A stretch of DNA of 47,508 nucleotides. Origin: Ruminococcaceae bacterium YRB3002 (GTDB taxonomy: Bacteria > Bacillota > Clostridia > Saccharofermentanales > Saccharofermentanaceae). A program made the translations under genes and the position numbers. The notes under the pieces are model-generated. The model worked only from the letters and a program-made list of their open reading frames with translations. It was not told the origin of the DNA and did no database searches. Below, one piece after another: positions 7,798-18,100 of the stretch; position 1 is the stretch's first letter, and each line of letters begins with the position of its first letter. The stretch is taken from assembly GCA_900099715.1 (NCBI GenBank), contig FMTG01000011.1, positions 1-47,508 of the forward strand. The letters run 5' to 3'.

Positions 7798-8973
7798 ATG
7801 GAAAACTTTACTTTCTATTCACCGACAAAATTCGTATTCGGCAAAGGAGTTGAGAACGATGCAGGATCCCTTGTGAAGAGTTTCGGCGGCACCAAGGTCC
7901 TCCTCCACTACGGCGGAGGAAGCGTGATCCGCTCCGGTCTTCTCGGGCGCGTTAAGGACTCACTTGTTGCATCCGGAATATCATATATCGAACTTGGCGG
8001 AGTAAAGCCGAATCCCAGGAGCGGACTTGTCTATGAAGGAATTGAACTATGCCGTTCAAACGGTGTCGATTTTGTTCTCGCAGTCGGCGGGGGATCTGTT
8101 ATCGATTCCTCCAAAGCTATCGCAGCAGGAACTCTCTATGACGGCGATTTCTGGGACTTCTACTGCGGCAGACCCATCGAGCGCGCTCTCCCCGTCGGTA
8201 CTGTTCTGACCATCGCGGCGGCAGGCAGCGAAGGTTCCGGAGACTCTGTCATAACAAAGGAAGAAGGCATGTTCAAGAGGGGCACGGGAAGCGAGGCTAT
8301 CCGTCCGAGATTCAGCATACTGAATCCCGAACTGACAACCACCCTTCCTCCCTATCAGACAGCCTGCGGCATCACGGATATCATGGCTCATCTCTATGAG
8401 AGATATCTGACGAATTCCGTTGATGTGGAAGTGACAGACCGCCTTATCGAGGCGCTGCTGATAACCATGAAAAACATGGCTCCGCGTGTTATCGCAGATC
8501 CGTGCGACTATGAGGCCCGTGCCAACATCATGTGGGCAGGAACCATGGCACATACCAATGCCTGCGGCGTCGGAAGATCCCAGGACTGGAACAGCCACAA
8601 TATCGAGCATGAACTGTCTGCTCTCTATGACTGTGCCCACGGCGCAGGTCTTGCAGTTACAATGCCGGCCGTCTTCAGATATGTTGTGGAACACGACGTA
8701 AACAGGTTCGCAAAGGCCGCCGTGAGAGTTTGGGGATGTGAATATTGTTCGGAAGACCCTTTGTCTACGGCGCTTGAGGGTATCGAGGCTTTCAGGAGTT
8801 TCCTCAAGTCCATCGGCATGCCGGGAAATTTCGCCGAACTCGGTGCGCGCGAGGAAGATATACCTGTGCTCGTTAAGAATCTCTGCTACGGGGACGGCCG
8901 TGACGGAACGATCTCCGGCTTCGTGACTTTGAATGAAGAGGACTGCACGAAGATCTACAAGATGATGGTCTAA
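7798..8973 (+). CDS. Iron-containing alcohol dehydrogenase (butanol dehydrogenase-like)
   Basis: 391 residues of the group III iron-dependent alcohol dehydrogenase family, closest in feel to NADPH-dependent butanol dehydrogenases of clostridia. N-terminal YSPTKFVFGKG is typical of that branch; the nucleotide motif GGGSVIDSSK starts near residue 97; metal-binding D/H residues are in ITDIMAHLYE and in NIEHELSALYDCAHGAGLA. ATG 7798 is preceded by AGGAGG at 7787-7792 and is preferred to an earlier in-frame ATG at 7747 that lies inside the SDR gene. A terminator-like hairpin follows at 8993. Confidence 0.93.
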   Translation: MENFTFYSPTKFVFGKGVENDAGSLVKSFGGTKVLLHYGGGSVIRSGLLGRVKDSLVASGISYIELGGVKPNPRSGLVYEGIELCRSNGVDFVLAVGGGSVIDSSKAIAAGTLYDGDFWDFYCGRPIERALPVGTVLTIAAAGSEGSGDSVITKEEGMFKRGTGSEAIRPRFSILNPELTTTLPPYQTACGITDIMAHLYERYLTNSVDVEVTDRLIEALLITMKNMAPRVIADPCDYEARANIMWAGTMAHTNACGVGRSQDWNSHNIEHELSALYDCAHGAGLAVTMPAVFRYVVEHDVNRFAKAAVRVWGCEYCSEDPLSTALEGIEAFRSFLKSIGMPGNFAELGAREEDIPVLVKNLCYGDGRDGTISGFVTLNEEDCTKIYKMMV

Positions 8974-8992
8974 GTTTATTTACGCCTCAGAG

Positions 8993-9053
8993 CGGTTGTC
9001 CGGAACGTTTTACACCTTTTTTACCACCCTGTTCCGGACAGCCGTTTTGTTCT
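8993..9053 (+). terminator. Probable rho-independent terminator of the dehydrogenase operon
   Basis: Arms CGGTTGTCCGGAAC (8993-9006) and GTTCCGGACAGCCG (9031-9044) pair with one G-T mismatch around a 24-base loop and are followed by TTTTGTTCT. It lies 20 bases after the operon's last stop codon. Confidence 0.75.
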
Positions 9054-9105
9054 GCATTATGTTGTTCATTAAGTATGAAAAATGGAAGTAACAGACCTAT
9101 CATGT

Positions 9106-9111
9106 TATAAT
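9106..9111 (+). promoter_or_regulatory. Probable -10 element for the YidC/sulfatase fusion gene
   Basis: TATAAT 31 bases before the ATG at 9142. The -35 region 17 bases upstream (TGGAAG) is a poor match, so the promoter is plausible only. Confidence 0.45.
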
Positions 9112-9141
9112 CCCTCAGAGTAGTTATTCTGGAGAAAACAG

Positions 9142-11754
9142 ATGGGAGATATATTGTATTCATTATTCATCAAACCTCTTGAACTCATCTTTGAGTTGGT
9201 TTTTTCCGTTTGCTATGAACTCATACCCAATCCTGCGATCAATCTCGTGATCATGAGCATCGTCATAAACATGCTAGTGTTACCTCTATACAGGAGTGCT
9301 GATAGAATCCAGAGAAAAACAAAAGACCGTGAGAACGAATTAAGACCTGTCATTGAACATATCAGGAAAAGCTTCAAAGGAGATGAGAAGGTTCTCATGC
9401 TCCAGACTTATTACAAGATTAATAACTATAGTCCTGTCTCTTCTCTTAAAAGCATCTTATCACTTATCCTTCAAATACCTTTCTTCATTGCAGCCTACCA
9501 TTTCTTATCACATCTGTCCTTACTAGAGGGACAGAGTATGGGACCAGTTGCTGATCTGTCACGCCCTGATGCTTTGATAACAATTGGCAATCTGACAATA
9601 AATCTTCTACCGATCTTAATGACTACGATCAATATCATATCATCTGAACTATATACTAAAGGACAACATTTCAAAGACAAGATTACGCTGTATCTGACTT
9701 CGGTCGTATTTCTGGTGCTTCTCTACGATTCACCATCTGGACTTGTCTTCTACTGGACACTGAACAATGTTTTCTCTTTGATAAAAAACATCATGCTAAA
9801 CAAACCCATAACACAAGGCAGAAAAAAGAAAAGCAGAAGTGAAAAAACCATCGACAATAGCTCCGCAACGGACAAAACCACATATACAGCAAGCCTGTTA
9901 TTACTTACGTCTCTTATTGGATTCCTTACACCATCTGCTTTGGTAGCAGCATCACCCGAGGAATTTGTTCATATTCAACAGCTTAGCGACCCGACAATGT
10001 GTATCTGGCACGATCTGCTTATTTCTGTAGGATTTCTGTGCATATGGACTAATGTTTATTACTTTCTCAGTAGTAAAAGGATCCGGCATATCTTCGTGTC
10101 AGTCACATATATTCTGTCTGTCAGTGCGATGATATCTTATTTCGCATTTGGTTCTGATATGGGAATCGTCGCTCCGGATCTTTATTTTGTCACCGTATTA
10201 TCATATGATACGAAGACAAAACTGATTACTTCAGGCACTGTTATTCTGTGTTGTATAATGTTTTGGCTATTGCGAAAGCTAATTCCAAAAATTATGAATT
10301 ACATTCTGGTTGGAGGCGCAATTGCCGTAATAATTATGGGAATTATGAATCTGTCTTCGATTTATTCCGAATTCTCTGCTATGAAAGAAAACGCCTGCAG
10401 GACCGAACAACCACAGATTACATTGAGCACACAAGGGAAAAACGTAATCGTTATAATGCTGGATCGTTCGCTGGGAGCAATGGTTCCCTTTATTTTTCAG
10501 GAAAAACCGGAACTTGTGAACAGTTTCGATGGTTTTACGTTCTATCCCAACACCATATCTTTTTCTTCCAGCACCAAATGTGCCTCTTCAGCATTATTCG
10601 GCGGATATGAATATACTCCGAAACAAATGAATAGCCGTACATCAGAATCTCTTAAGAGCAAACACAACGAAGCATTATTGCTGATGCCACTTCTCTTCAG
10701 CAGATCTGGATACCATGCGTCTGTAATGGATCTCCCATATGTGGATTATCAAAACACTCATACCGTTTCAGCATTTAGGGAATACAGCAATATCGATGCT
10801 TATCTTTGGGAGGATTATGTTAATCCATATCAGTCAGATATCTATGAACAACAGGATATTTCGAGAAATAGAAATATCTTTCTGTACAGTTTATTGAAAG
10901 TCTCTCCGACTTGTCTGAGAGAATGGATCTACGATGATTCCAACTACCATATGCTGAATCACAATTACGTTGATACAAACAATGAAAAGATTCATTTCCC
11001 CCAGGTTGTTTTATCATCAAACGTAGCAGCCGGAATCAATCTTGAGTATTGGAATTCATATCTGGTATTGGAAAGTCTGCCATTTATTACAAGCGTCACG
11101 GATGTGCCACAGGATAATTTCTTCATGATGGATAATAATACTACTCATTTTCCAACCCTGTTACAGAAACCCGATTATACATTATCTGAAAACGTTGATA
11201 ACAGCCTGTACCCTGACAGCAACTGTCAGTTATTAGATAACGGGAGGAAAATGTGGCTGGATTATCCTGTACAGATCTCTCATTATCATGTAAACTGTTC
11301 TGCCCTCATGACCCTCGCGAAATGGTTTGATTATCTTCGTGATCAGCATGTTTGGGACAATACAAGGATCATTATCGTTGCAGACCACGGAAAATCTCTC
11401 AATCAATTTGAAGAGTTCTGGCTGAGTGATATCGAATTCGATGTAGAAAAAGTAAATCCGTTGCTAATGGTCAAGGATTTTAACTCAAACGGCTTTACTA
11501 TTTCAGATGAATTCATGACAAATGCTGATGTACCAACACTTGCTATGCAGGAATTGATTGATGATCCTGTGAATCCGTTTACAGGGAACAAAGTGACAAA
11601 TGATTTAAAGTTAACTGATGACCAACTTGTGTTTTTCCCCGTAAACTACAATCTCCAGGAACGTGGAGGAAACACTTTCGGTGAAGGGAAATGGTACTCA
11701 ATACATGACAGTATATTTGACAGAAACAACTGGAGTTATCTGGGCGTCAGCTGA
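9142..11754 (+). CDS. YidC/Oxa1-like membrane domain fused to an alkaline phosphatase/sulfatase-fold ectodomain
   Basis: An 870-residue membrane protein in two parts. Residues 1-225 follow the YidC/SpoIIIJ plan: IMSIVINMLVLPLYR, a charged helical hairpin (KDRENELRPVIEHIRKSF), SLKSILSLILQIPFFIAAYHFL and two more membrane helices. The conserved groove arginine (IRSLILPL in SpoIIIJ) is Asn here (INMLVLPL). After a basic linker come further membrane helices (about 245-425), then a sulfatase-superfamily fold: NVIVIMLD near 434-441, a Ser/Thr-rich nucleophile-like stretch (SSSTKCASSALFGG), and metal-ligand motif VADHGKS near 746-752. This recalls LtaS-type or phosphoethanolamine-type transferases that modify surface glycans. 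GGAGAA precedes the ATG. The gene is clearly richer in A+T than its neighbours, which suggests acquisition. Substrate unknown. Confidence 0.85.
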   Translation: MGDILYSLFIKPLELIFELVFSVCYELIPNPAINLVIMSIVINMLVLPLYRSADRIQRKTKDRENELRPVIEHIRKSFKGDEKVLMLQTYYKINNYSPVSSLKSILSLILQIPFFIAAYHFLSHLSLLEGQSMGPVADLSRPDALITIGNLTINLLPILMTTINIISSELYTKGQHFKDKITLYLTSVVFLVLLYDSPSGLVFYWTLNNVFSLIKNIMLNKPITQGRKKKSRSEKTIDNSSATDKTTYTASLLLLTSLIGFLTPSALVAASPEEFVHIQQLSDPTMCIWHDLLISVGFLCIWTNVYYFLSSKRIRHIFVSVTYILSVSAMISYFAFGSDMGIVAPDLYFVTVLSYDTKTKLITSGTVILCCIMFWLLRKLIPKIMNYILVGGAIAVIIMGIMNLSSIYSEFSAMKENACRTEQPQITLSTQGKNVIVIMLDRSLGAMVPFIFQEKPELVNSFDGFTFYPNTISFSSSTKCASSALFGGYEYTPKQMNSRTSESLKSKHNEALLLMPLLFSRSGYHASVMDLPYVDYQNTHTVSAFREYSNIDAYLWEDYVNPYQSDIYEQQDISRNRNIFLYSLLKVSPTCLREWIYDDSNYHMLNHNYVDTNNEKIHFPQVVLSSNVAAGINLEYWNSYLVLESLPFITSVTDVPQDNFFMMDNNTTHFPTLLQKPDYTLSENVDNSLYPDSNCQLLDNGRKMWLDYPVQISHYHVNCSALMTLAKWFDYLRDQHVWDNTRIIIVADHGKSLNQFEEFWLSDIEFDVEKVNPLLMVKDFNSNGFTISDEFMTNADVPTLAMQELIDDPVNPFTGNKVTNDLKLTDDQLVFFPVNYNLQERGGNTFGEGKWYSIHDSIFDRNNWSYLGVS

Positions 11755-11775
11755 TTAGGATTAGGCAATGATATA

Positions 11776-12294
11776 TTACACCGCTTTTGTCACGTTCAGC
11801 ATCTTGAACATAACCTTGAAGCCCTTCTGACTCAATGCATCCGTAACGATCGGAACCATCCTGTTTGACGCCATCATAATTGTCTTGAGATCGTTAGGAT
11901 TCGGCATGAAATTCCTGTCGTTCAGCTGAGCCGTAACCGTCTCGAGTACAGTCTGCTGAAGAACAGCCTTATAGTCCTGACCCTCATACTGTGAAGGATC
12001 AGTCATCTGTGCGCGTCCGTTAGCCAGGAGATTAAACTTCACCTCACCTCCTGTTACGGGATCGGGAACAAGTATCGGATCCTCATTCTTGACCACGAAT
12101 CCAAATGGCGCATTCGGATCAGCCTCCGTTCTGGTCTGCTGTGCCAGCGGGCTTCCTGACTTCGGCTGGGACGAGAGCGTATCGGGAGCTGCAGCGCCTT
12201 CCCCCTCTTCAGCTGCGAGTTCACGTTCACGGTAGTTATCTGCTGCTTCCTTTCCTCTGGCCAAAGCATCCTTAAGATCATCCATAAATCCCAT
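11776..12294 (-). CDS. Hypothetical protein, 172 residues, possibly SPFH-like C-terminal half
   Basis: Not firmly recognised. The first 60 residues are charged and Ala/Glu-rich (MGFMDDLKDALARGKEAADNYRERELAAEEG), followed by a Pro/Ser linker and a conserved-looking domain (FGFVVKNEDPILVPDPVTGGEVKFNLLANGRAQMTDPSQ... to the end). The DPxTGxEVxFxxxxNGRAQMTDPS pattern faintly recalls SPFH/band-7 proteins, but I cannot establish it. ATG 12294 is chosen over an upstream ATG at 12381 because AAGGAGGG lies about ten bases before it. It converges with the YidC/sulfatase gene, 21 bases between stops. Confidence 0.7.
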   Translation of the reverse strand: MGFMDDLKDALARGKEAADNYRERELAAEEGEGAAAPDTLSSQPKSGSPLAQQTRTEADPNAPFGFVVKNEDPILVPDPVTGGEVKFNLLANGRAQMTDPSQYEGQDYKAVLQQTVLETVTAQLNDRNFMPNPNDLKTIMMASNRMVPIVTDALSQKGFKVMFKMLNVTKAV

Positions 12295-12447
12295 GAGACG
12301 TTCCCTCCTTAGTTCTTGATATCGCAACCGGGTATGATCGTCAGCGCGCGGCCGGAAGGCCCACCTGAATGTCATTTTCAACCGTTACAGATTATAACAT
12401 GAAGGCGGGGTGGCGTGCTACTGCGAAATGAGGACGTGGGGGCTCGA

Positions 12448-12526
12448 ACGCACGAATTTGTTATGCTTCGGACAGGTCCTCGCCGGCTTTGCGCCGGCTG
12501 TGGAACTCGCATAACAAATTGTGCGT
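12448..12526. repeat. AACGC hairpin family, copy with ACGCACGAATTTG stem
   Basis: Arms 12448-12466 and 12509-12526 pair over about 18 bases. The interior ACAGGTCCTCGCC...GGCTGTGGAAC is shared with 25311-25390 and with 39277-39358 in inverted orientation, and holds its own GCCGGC-TTTGC-GCCGGC hairpin. The outer stem differs in sequence from those copies but still pairs. Confidence 0.8.
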
Positions 12527-12551
12527 CCAAGCTTCGGGAGTTATAACGTTG

Positions 12552-12793
12552 ATTCAAACCAATTGCCGTGAATAACCCGAAATGGTTTGATGGATGTGAC
12601 TTGTATCGGTTTCTGTTTCAAACCAAATCCGCGTTGTCCGGTGATATGGTTTGATAAAATTGCTGTTATCACTGGTTTGTGACCGCGATTCTCTTTGTTT
12701 ACAGGCTCCCGGACGAAGATTTATCAAACCAAATTGGATCTGAAGCTATGTTTGGTTTGAGTATTGATCCGGTTCGGCAGGGTTTCATCAAAC
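12552..12793. repeat. TTTGGTTTGA alternating-motif array, copy B (inverted relative to copy A)
   Basis: Seven motifs alternate -,+,-,+,-,+,- at about 12552, 12580, 12617, 12642, 12720, 12749 and 12785. From about 12628 to 12830 it matches the reverse complement of about 505-720, including the spacers, at roughly 85% by eye. It lies in the divergent gap between the 172-residue protein and the large surface protein. Confidence 0.85.
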
Positions 12794-12834
12794 CAAATAG
12801 CATCAGATCAGCACATTGGTATGATTCAGATGAT

Positions 12835-12985
12835 AAATCCCGACTAAAACCCCGACTATAGGTCGGGCATTCAGTCGGGATTTCGGTCAATATCTTATCA
12901 AGGCAATCAACTCCGCGAAAATGTGACAACTGAGAACCGTCCCCATTTCACATTTCGAAGTGCCGCAAAATACGCGTTCGAGCCA
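12835..12985 (-). repeat. Constant module copy 2 (inverted): CCCGACT block, GGGACGG motif, half AACGCGT hairpin
   Basis: Contains AAATCCCGACT...AGTCGGGATTT (12835-12883, short form), then TATCTTATCAAGGC, AACCGTCCCC (about 12935) and GTGCCGCAAAATACGCGTTCG (about 12959-12980), the last being one arm of the hairpin seen complete at 39277-39358. Order is the reverse of 26777-27010. The remaining ~110 bases to 13103 hold only an AT-rich stretch and the ribosome binding site of the next gene. Confidence 0.8.
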
Positions 12986-13102
12986 TTTCACATTTTGTTA
13001 ATCTTGTGTGACGTTTGGGTAAACTCCCTTGTTATTTGTCGCGCGGGCGTAATATTATATAAAAAGGTGGGCTCACCAGTGCCTTAAGGGGAGGATCCGG
13101 AT

Positions 13103-15025
13103 ATGAGATCAAAACTGTTTAAAAGATTAGTAGCAATAACCCTGTGTATCGGCATTACTGCAGGAGCCATCAACCTGCCTCTGCTGTCTGAAGCACTTCC
13201 GCTCAAAGAAGAGGTGCGGGCAAAAGAGATTGATGAACCTGACGATCCCGTGGAAACAGAAGATCCCGGAACAGAAGAGGAATCTGAAGAAGCCGGGCAG
13301 GCCGAAGTATATAATGATCCTACCGGCAGCGTCGAAGTCAGCACCTGGTCTGAACTTCAATATGCTCTTAATCACTCAGACGGAGAAACCCCTATTGTTC
13401 TGACTGCGAACATAACTGCACCGGCCAACAGTCAGGCACTATACGTCTCGGACAAGGATGCGATCATCGATCTTAAGACCTGGGATATCAACCGTGACCT
13501 CGAATACAGCACAGCATCATTCGACGGATACGTCATCAGGGTAAATGGCAAGAACCTGACAATAGAAGGATCCGGCAGGATCATGGGCGGTTACTGCACT
13601 GAGACAGGCGGCGGAATTCTTGTAGATGGCGGCGGCTCCCTGATCCTGAATGGCGGTAATGTCACTGGGAACCATGCCTCTAACGGCGGCGGTATCTACT
13701 GCGAGAATGGTTCTGTCACCATATCAGGAGGCAGCGTCCAGAGTAACACAGCAGGCATCAACGGCGGCGGTATCAACGTCGGGACCAACGGAAGCCTTAC
13801 TCTGACACAAGGTTTTGTAAGTTGCAATGAAGCCGGAACTGCCAGCATCGGTCTGGGTGGCGGCATCTTCGTAGGCGATGGGGCATCCGTCAGTATCGAC
13901 GGCGCGATCCCCTCACTTTGTATCAGGGGAAATACGCTGCACGGAAAAGAAGGAATTGAGAACAACCTCTACCTGCCCCAGGGAAAGACAATAACGATAG
14001 TTAAGGCACCGGGTGTAACTTCCGACATCGGCATATCCCTTCAAGATACCCCTGATTACGGCGAGAAAGTAATATTTGCCACAGGCGTCGATGGCGATAT
14101 CTCCTCTCTCTTCAGTCCTGATGATCAGGGTTATTACCTCATCAGGAAGTACCTGGGTAATCTCGTTATCGCATACGAACGCATAGCTACATGGGTTTCA
14201 GTTCAGACTGCACTCGACTTCGGCGGCATCCTTGATGAAGAGACTAATGAATACATCGTCCGTCTGACAACAGATATCGAAGCAGGCAGCAATGAGGAAG
14301 CCCTTTCATTCAATTACATTTCCCACCCTGTCGTCCTTGACCTCAATGGTCACAAGCTGAACAGACATCTCACGGAACCTGAGAATAACGGCTATGTTCT
14401 GAGGATAAATGGCGGAAAACTCGTTATCCGTGATTCAAGTACAGAAGGTACAGGTGTCATCACCGGCGGTAATAACAGTGGTGACGGCGGCGGCATATAT
14501 GTTGATGCAACAGCAAGACTCACTCTCGAGAGCGGTACGATATCCGGCAACAGTTCCAATACTTTCGGCGGAGGCGTTTATGTTAACAGCTCCGGTTATC
14601 TCTTCCAGCAGAATGGCGTGATCACTGACAACACAGCCAGGGCACAGGGCGGCGGCGTGTTTATGACCGGTGAAAACTATACTGTATCAGGCAATGCAAA
14701 TGTAACAGGCAATAAAGATTTCGCAGGATTGGCGTCCAACGTATTCCTTCAGGAGGGTGAAGTCATCACGGTCAGTAACGAACTCCGCTCCGGTGCTCAG
14801 ATCGGTGTAAGCTACGTCTTCCCTGTTACCGATCCGGATCCGGCAGTTGTTACGTCCGGCTTTGCAGATCTGTCCGGTGCTGATGCACATGATATTTTCG
14901 AGGCGGATGATAAGGCGGACTGCCTGCGTCTCAATGACAATGAGGAGGTTACTCTCTACCATAACGGGCATATTCATGACGAGGCGAGTGGACATGGGCG
15001 GAGGATTACTCGAGCGCCTCTGTAA
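13103..15025 (+). CDS. Large secreted beta-helix surface protein, N-terminal part of a frameshifted gene
   Basis: Starts at ATG 13103 after GGGGAGGATCCGGAT. A signal peptide (FKRLVAITLCIGITAGAINLPLLSEA) is followed by an acidic linker (about residues 36-70) and two right-handed beta-helix blocks rich in GGGI-Y/F turns (NGGGIYCENGSVTISGG, GDGGGIYVDATARLTLESG, QGGGVFMTGENY). Each block opens with a similar unit (TWSELQYALNHSDGETPIVL... and TWVSVQTALDFGG...). The frame goes wrong at 14988/14989: reading continues to TAA 15023 as GHGRRITRAPL, whereas one extra base would give HDEASWTWAEDYSSASVTVTCKECG, matching SASWNWKADYSQA further on. The rest is at 15181-19551; reading frame from 14989 onward belongs to that part. 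Confidence 0.85.
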   Translation: MRSKLFKRLVAITLCIGITAGAINLPLLSEALPLKEEVRAKEIDEPDDPVETEDPGTEEESEEAGQAEVYNDPTGSVEVSTWSELQYALNHSDGETPIVLTANITAPANSQALYVSDKDAIIDLKTWDINRDLEYSTASFDGYVIRVNGKNLTIEGSGRIMGGYCTETGGGILVDGGGSLILNGGNVTGNHASNGGGIYCENGSVTISGGSVQSNTAGINGGGINVGTNGSLTLTQGFVSCNEAGTASIGLGGGIFVGDGASVSIDGAIPSLCIRGNTLHGKEGIENNLYLPQGKTITIVKAPGVTSDIGISLQDTPDYGEKVIFATGVDGDISSLFSPDDQGYYLIRKYLGNLVIAYERIATWVSVQTALDFGGILDEETNEYIVRLTTDIEAGSNEEALSFNYISHPVVLDLNGHKLNRHLTEPENNGYVLRINGGKLVIRDSSTEGTGVITGGNNSGDGGGIYVDATARLTLESGTISGNSSNTFGGGVYVNSSGYLFQQNGVITDNTARAQGGGVFMTGENYTVSGNANVTGNKDFAGLASNVFLQEGEVITVSNELRSGAQIGVSYVFPVTDPDPAVVTSGFADLSGADAHDIFEADDKADCLRLNDNEEVTLYHNGHIHDEASGHGRRITRAPL

Positions 15026-15180
15026 CCGTTACGTGTAAGGAGTGCGGTACCCTCTGTTTCAGCGGAACAGCCACGGGAGATGATATCGAGGGTCCCGTCT
15101 ATGATGAGGATCTGGGCAAGCTGATCTACAGGGCTACCGTTACGGAAGGTGATGAAACAGAGACAGGCATCATCGAAGTC

Positions 15181-18100
15181 GTGCCGGATCTGAACCCTCT
15201 GGTGGAGCCCTCTATCGATGGCGACGGCAGATATATCCTTGGCACGATTGCTTACTATACATTGGTTGTTGGTGACACCACCTACTACTTCTATCAGACA
15301 GACGGACATCCGGGAGATCAGTTCGACGGCACAGGTACTGAACTGTCGTATTTTGACTTCGACGGACGCACTGTGGTGCGCTACACAGGACCCGTTGAAG
15401 AGACAGGTGTGACAGTGATTAATATCCCTGCTTCCTACGGTGATGAAGATAGCCCTGTAACACTGACCACGCTTGGCGTTTCAGGAACGGACTTCATCGA
15501 CAGCTCTGCAAACGATGATGATATTCAGATCCTGGATTGGGGCAATATCACGCTTCTGGAAGCCGCTTCCTTCTCCGGAATAGAGGATCTGGTATTCGTA
15601 CTCAACACGGCGGAACACCTGGTGGTATCTCCTGCATTCAACAACTGCGGCGATGTCGCTGTCACTTGTAATCACAGTGCAGGTCTTCCCTATGGTCCCA
15701 ATACGGAAGGCGGCTATACCGTTACATTCATCGATGACCATGTTTTCAACAGGATAACAAATGAAGAGTGGGCTGATGATTACAGCAGTGCCGGATTCAG
15801 CGTGGGGTGTGAATGCGGAATCTCTGTTCCCGTCATGAATACGGTGATCACACGACAAAGCACAGGCAACAATACGCTCACCATCACAGCTACGGGAACT
15901 GTAAGGATCGGCGAAGAGGAAGTGGAATTCTCCAATGTCCTCGAGAACGTCCCCGCCTATAAGGTAACTATGGAGGGTGTGAACGGATTCGTCCTCGTGC
16001 CCTGCAAATATAATGTGAATACACGCACATTCTCCAATGGAGCTTCGTTTACTTTCGAAGGCATCGGTGCATCAGCTGCCACGTACGACTATTCGACAGC
16101 AACAGGATGGACCGACGGCATTCACAGCTACACCAATACCGAGACTGTAACCATATATGCCGACACTCATTACTACCCTACCTACAGCACCAGCTGGTCC
16201 GGAGTAAATGAGGCCCTGGCTGCTGCCGCTGAACCTGAGGCAGAGCATGAGATAACCATTACACTCCATGGTAATATGACACCCTCTCCAGGAGACCGAT
16301 ATCTTTATGTTCCTGCAGGTGTTTCTGCGACGATCGACCTGAACGGATTTACGATCAACCGCGATCTGATATTGGCGACTGTCGACGGTTACGTTATAAA
16401 GGTTGACGGCACCTTGACTCTTCTTAACGGTACTGTCACCGGAGGTAAGAATACCGGTAACGGCGGCGGTATCTATGTAGGCTCCGGCGGATATCTCCAT
16501 CTGTTCTATACGGAGATCACACTCAACAGTGCTGTTAACGGCGGCGGTATATTCCTTGAAGAGGACGGCGGCAATGCTGTCATGTTCAGGGGCGCTATTA
16601 CAGAGAATTACGCATCTTATTACGGCGGTGGCGTCTATGTAGCACCTGGGGCCGATTTCACGATGACGACCGAGGTAACGGATCTTATGACAGATGTCCC
16701 CATCAGCAGTCTCGATGGTGATATGGCTATTATCGAGAATAACGTTGCCGGTATAAACGGAGGCGGCGTATATATCAGGATCGACGGTACATCTTATTTC
16801 AACGGAAGGTCTCAGGTCGTGAATAATACACTGGGAACCTCCGGCGGAGAGTTCAACAACATTGCACCCGAGATACCTGATTCTGCCACATCTGCCGATG
16901 TGATCGCAAAGATACTCGAGGGCATGATCATAATCGGACTCGCTATCGGAGGTGCCGCCCTCCTGGGTCTTGCAATAAAGGGAGCAGCAGCCGTAACGGC
17001 CGGCGCCATAGTGGTGGCTCTTATCGCAGCTGCTGTAATAGGCACTGCTTACATCATATATCTCATACTGGATTCCGGCAGCAAGAGAGACAGCTCCACT
17101 CCCGGAGGACAGGATACAGACCAGAGGGACAGGGGCACATGCAATCATCCGAACAGATCAGCGTCATGGAACTGGAAAGCAGATTATTCACAGGCTGACT
17201 GCGCGATGGTATGCACGGTATGCGGCAACATTGCTCACTCCAACTGCGTTCCTGTATCAGTCGTAGATACATCAACAAAGGTAACGACATACACGGCCAC
17301 AGTCCAGGATCCCGAACAGAGGACTTATACTGACTCCAGGGTCGTTCAGCCTTACACTCTGACGATCCGCAATGACGATGCGTCCTACACAGGAATAAAG
17401 GAACAGGAGATCCTCGTTCCTCACGGTAAGGATATAAACGGCGGCAATGCAACTGTTCAGTATACCCTCGAGATCCCTGATGAGTGGAAGCATCTCATAA
17501 CTGACTACAAGTACCCGAATAAATGGGTATGTGAGCAGGATTCATCCAAAGAATACCAGGTGACGCATGAATACCTTGAACCTGTTGAAATAGATGTAGA
17601 TGATCAGCACAACATCTATACCCTCAAATGGTATATCGCTCATGAGGTCAAGTATGAGGCCGGTGCCGATGATGTCACAGGCTCTATGGCTCCACATGAG
17701 AGAGTATTTATCGAACACGAGAAGAGCTATACCCTCAAGGACTGCGGATGGTCCAGAGAAGGATATGTTTTCGACGGATGGGAAGTAAGCATCAAGGGCG
17801 TCAAGGAGAAGCATGACCCCGGTTACAAGATCGAGAAAGTAGTGGACGACGTAACGATCACCGCTACCTGGAAGAGCAAGTGGAGCATCTTCCAGGAAAA
17901 GATGACAGACGGTGCAGCACTCACTCTCACAGACTATCTCGTGGCTACGGCAGATGATATCCAGCTGCATTCAGATGGCGGAACGGTCGTAACCATAGAC
18001 CTTGGCGGTCTTGCTATCGATCGTAACTGTTCTTCAGAGAAGATCGACAGCGGCTACTCGATCGAGGTCAAAGGAGATCTGTCCCTGACACACGGCACCA

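Noticed and set aside
9142-9820. Genuine housekeeping YidC/SpoIIIJ insertase
   Set aside because: Groove Arg is replaced by Asn, the gene lacks the usual rnpA-rpmH-jag neighbours, and it is fused to a large ectodomain.
16072-17148. 358-codon minus-strand ORF inside the surface-protein gene
   Set aside because: Antisense shadow with Cys/Tyr-rich nonsense composition; the plus strand carries clear beta-helix repeats.
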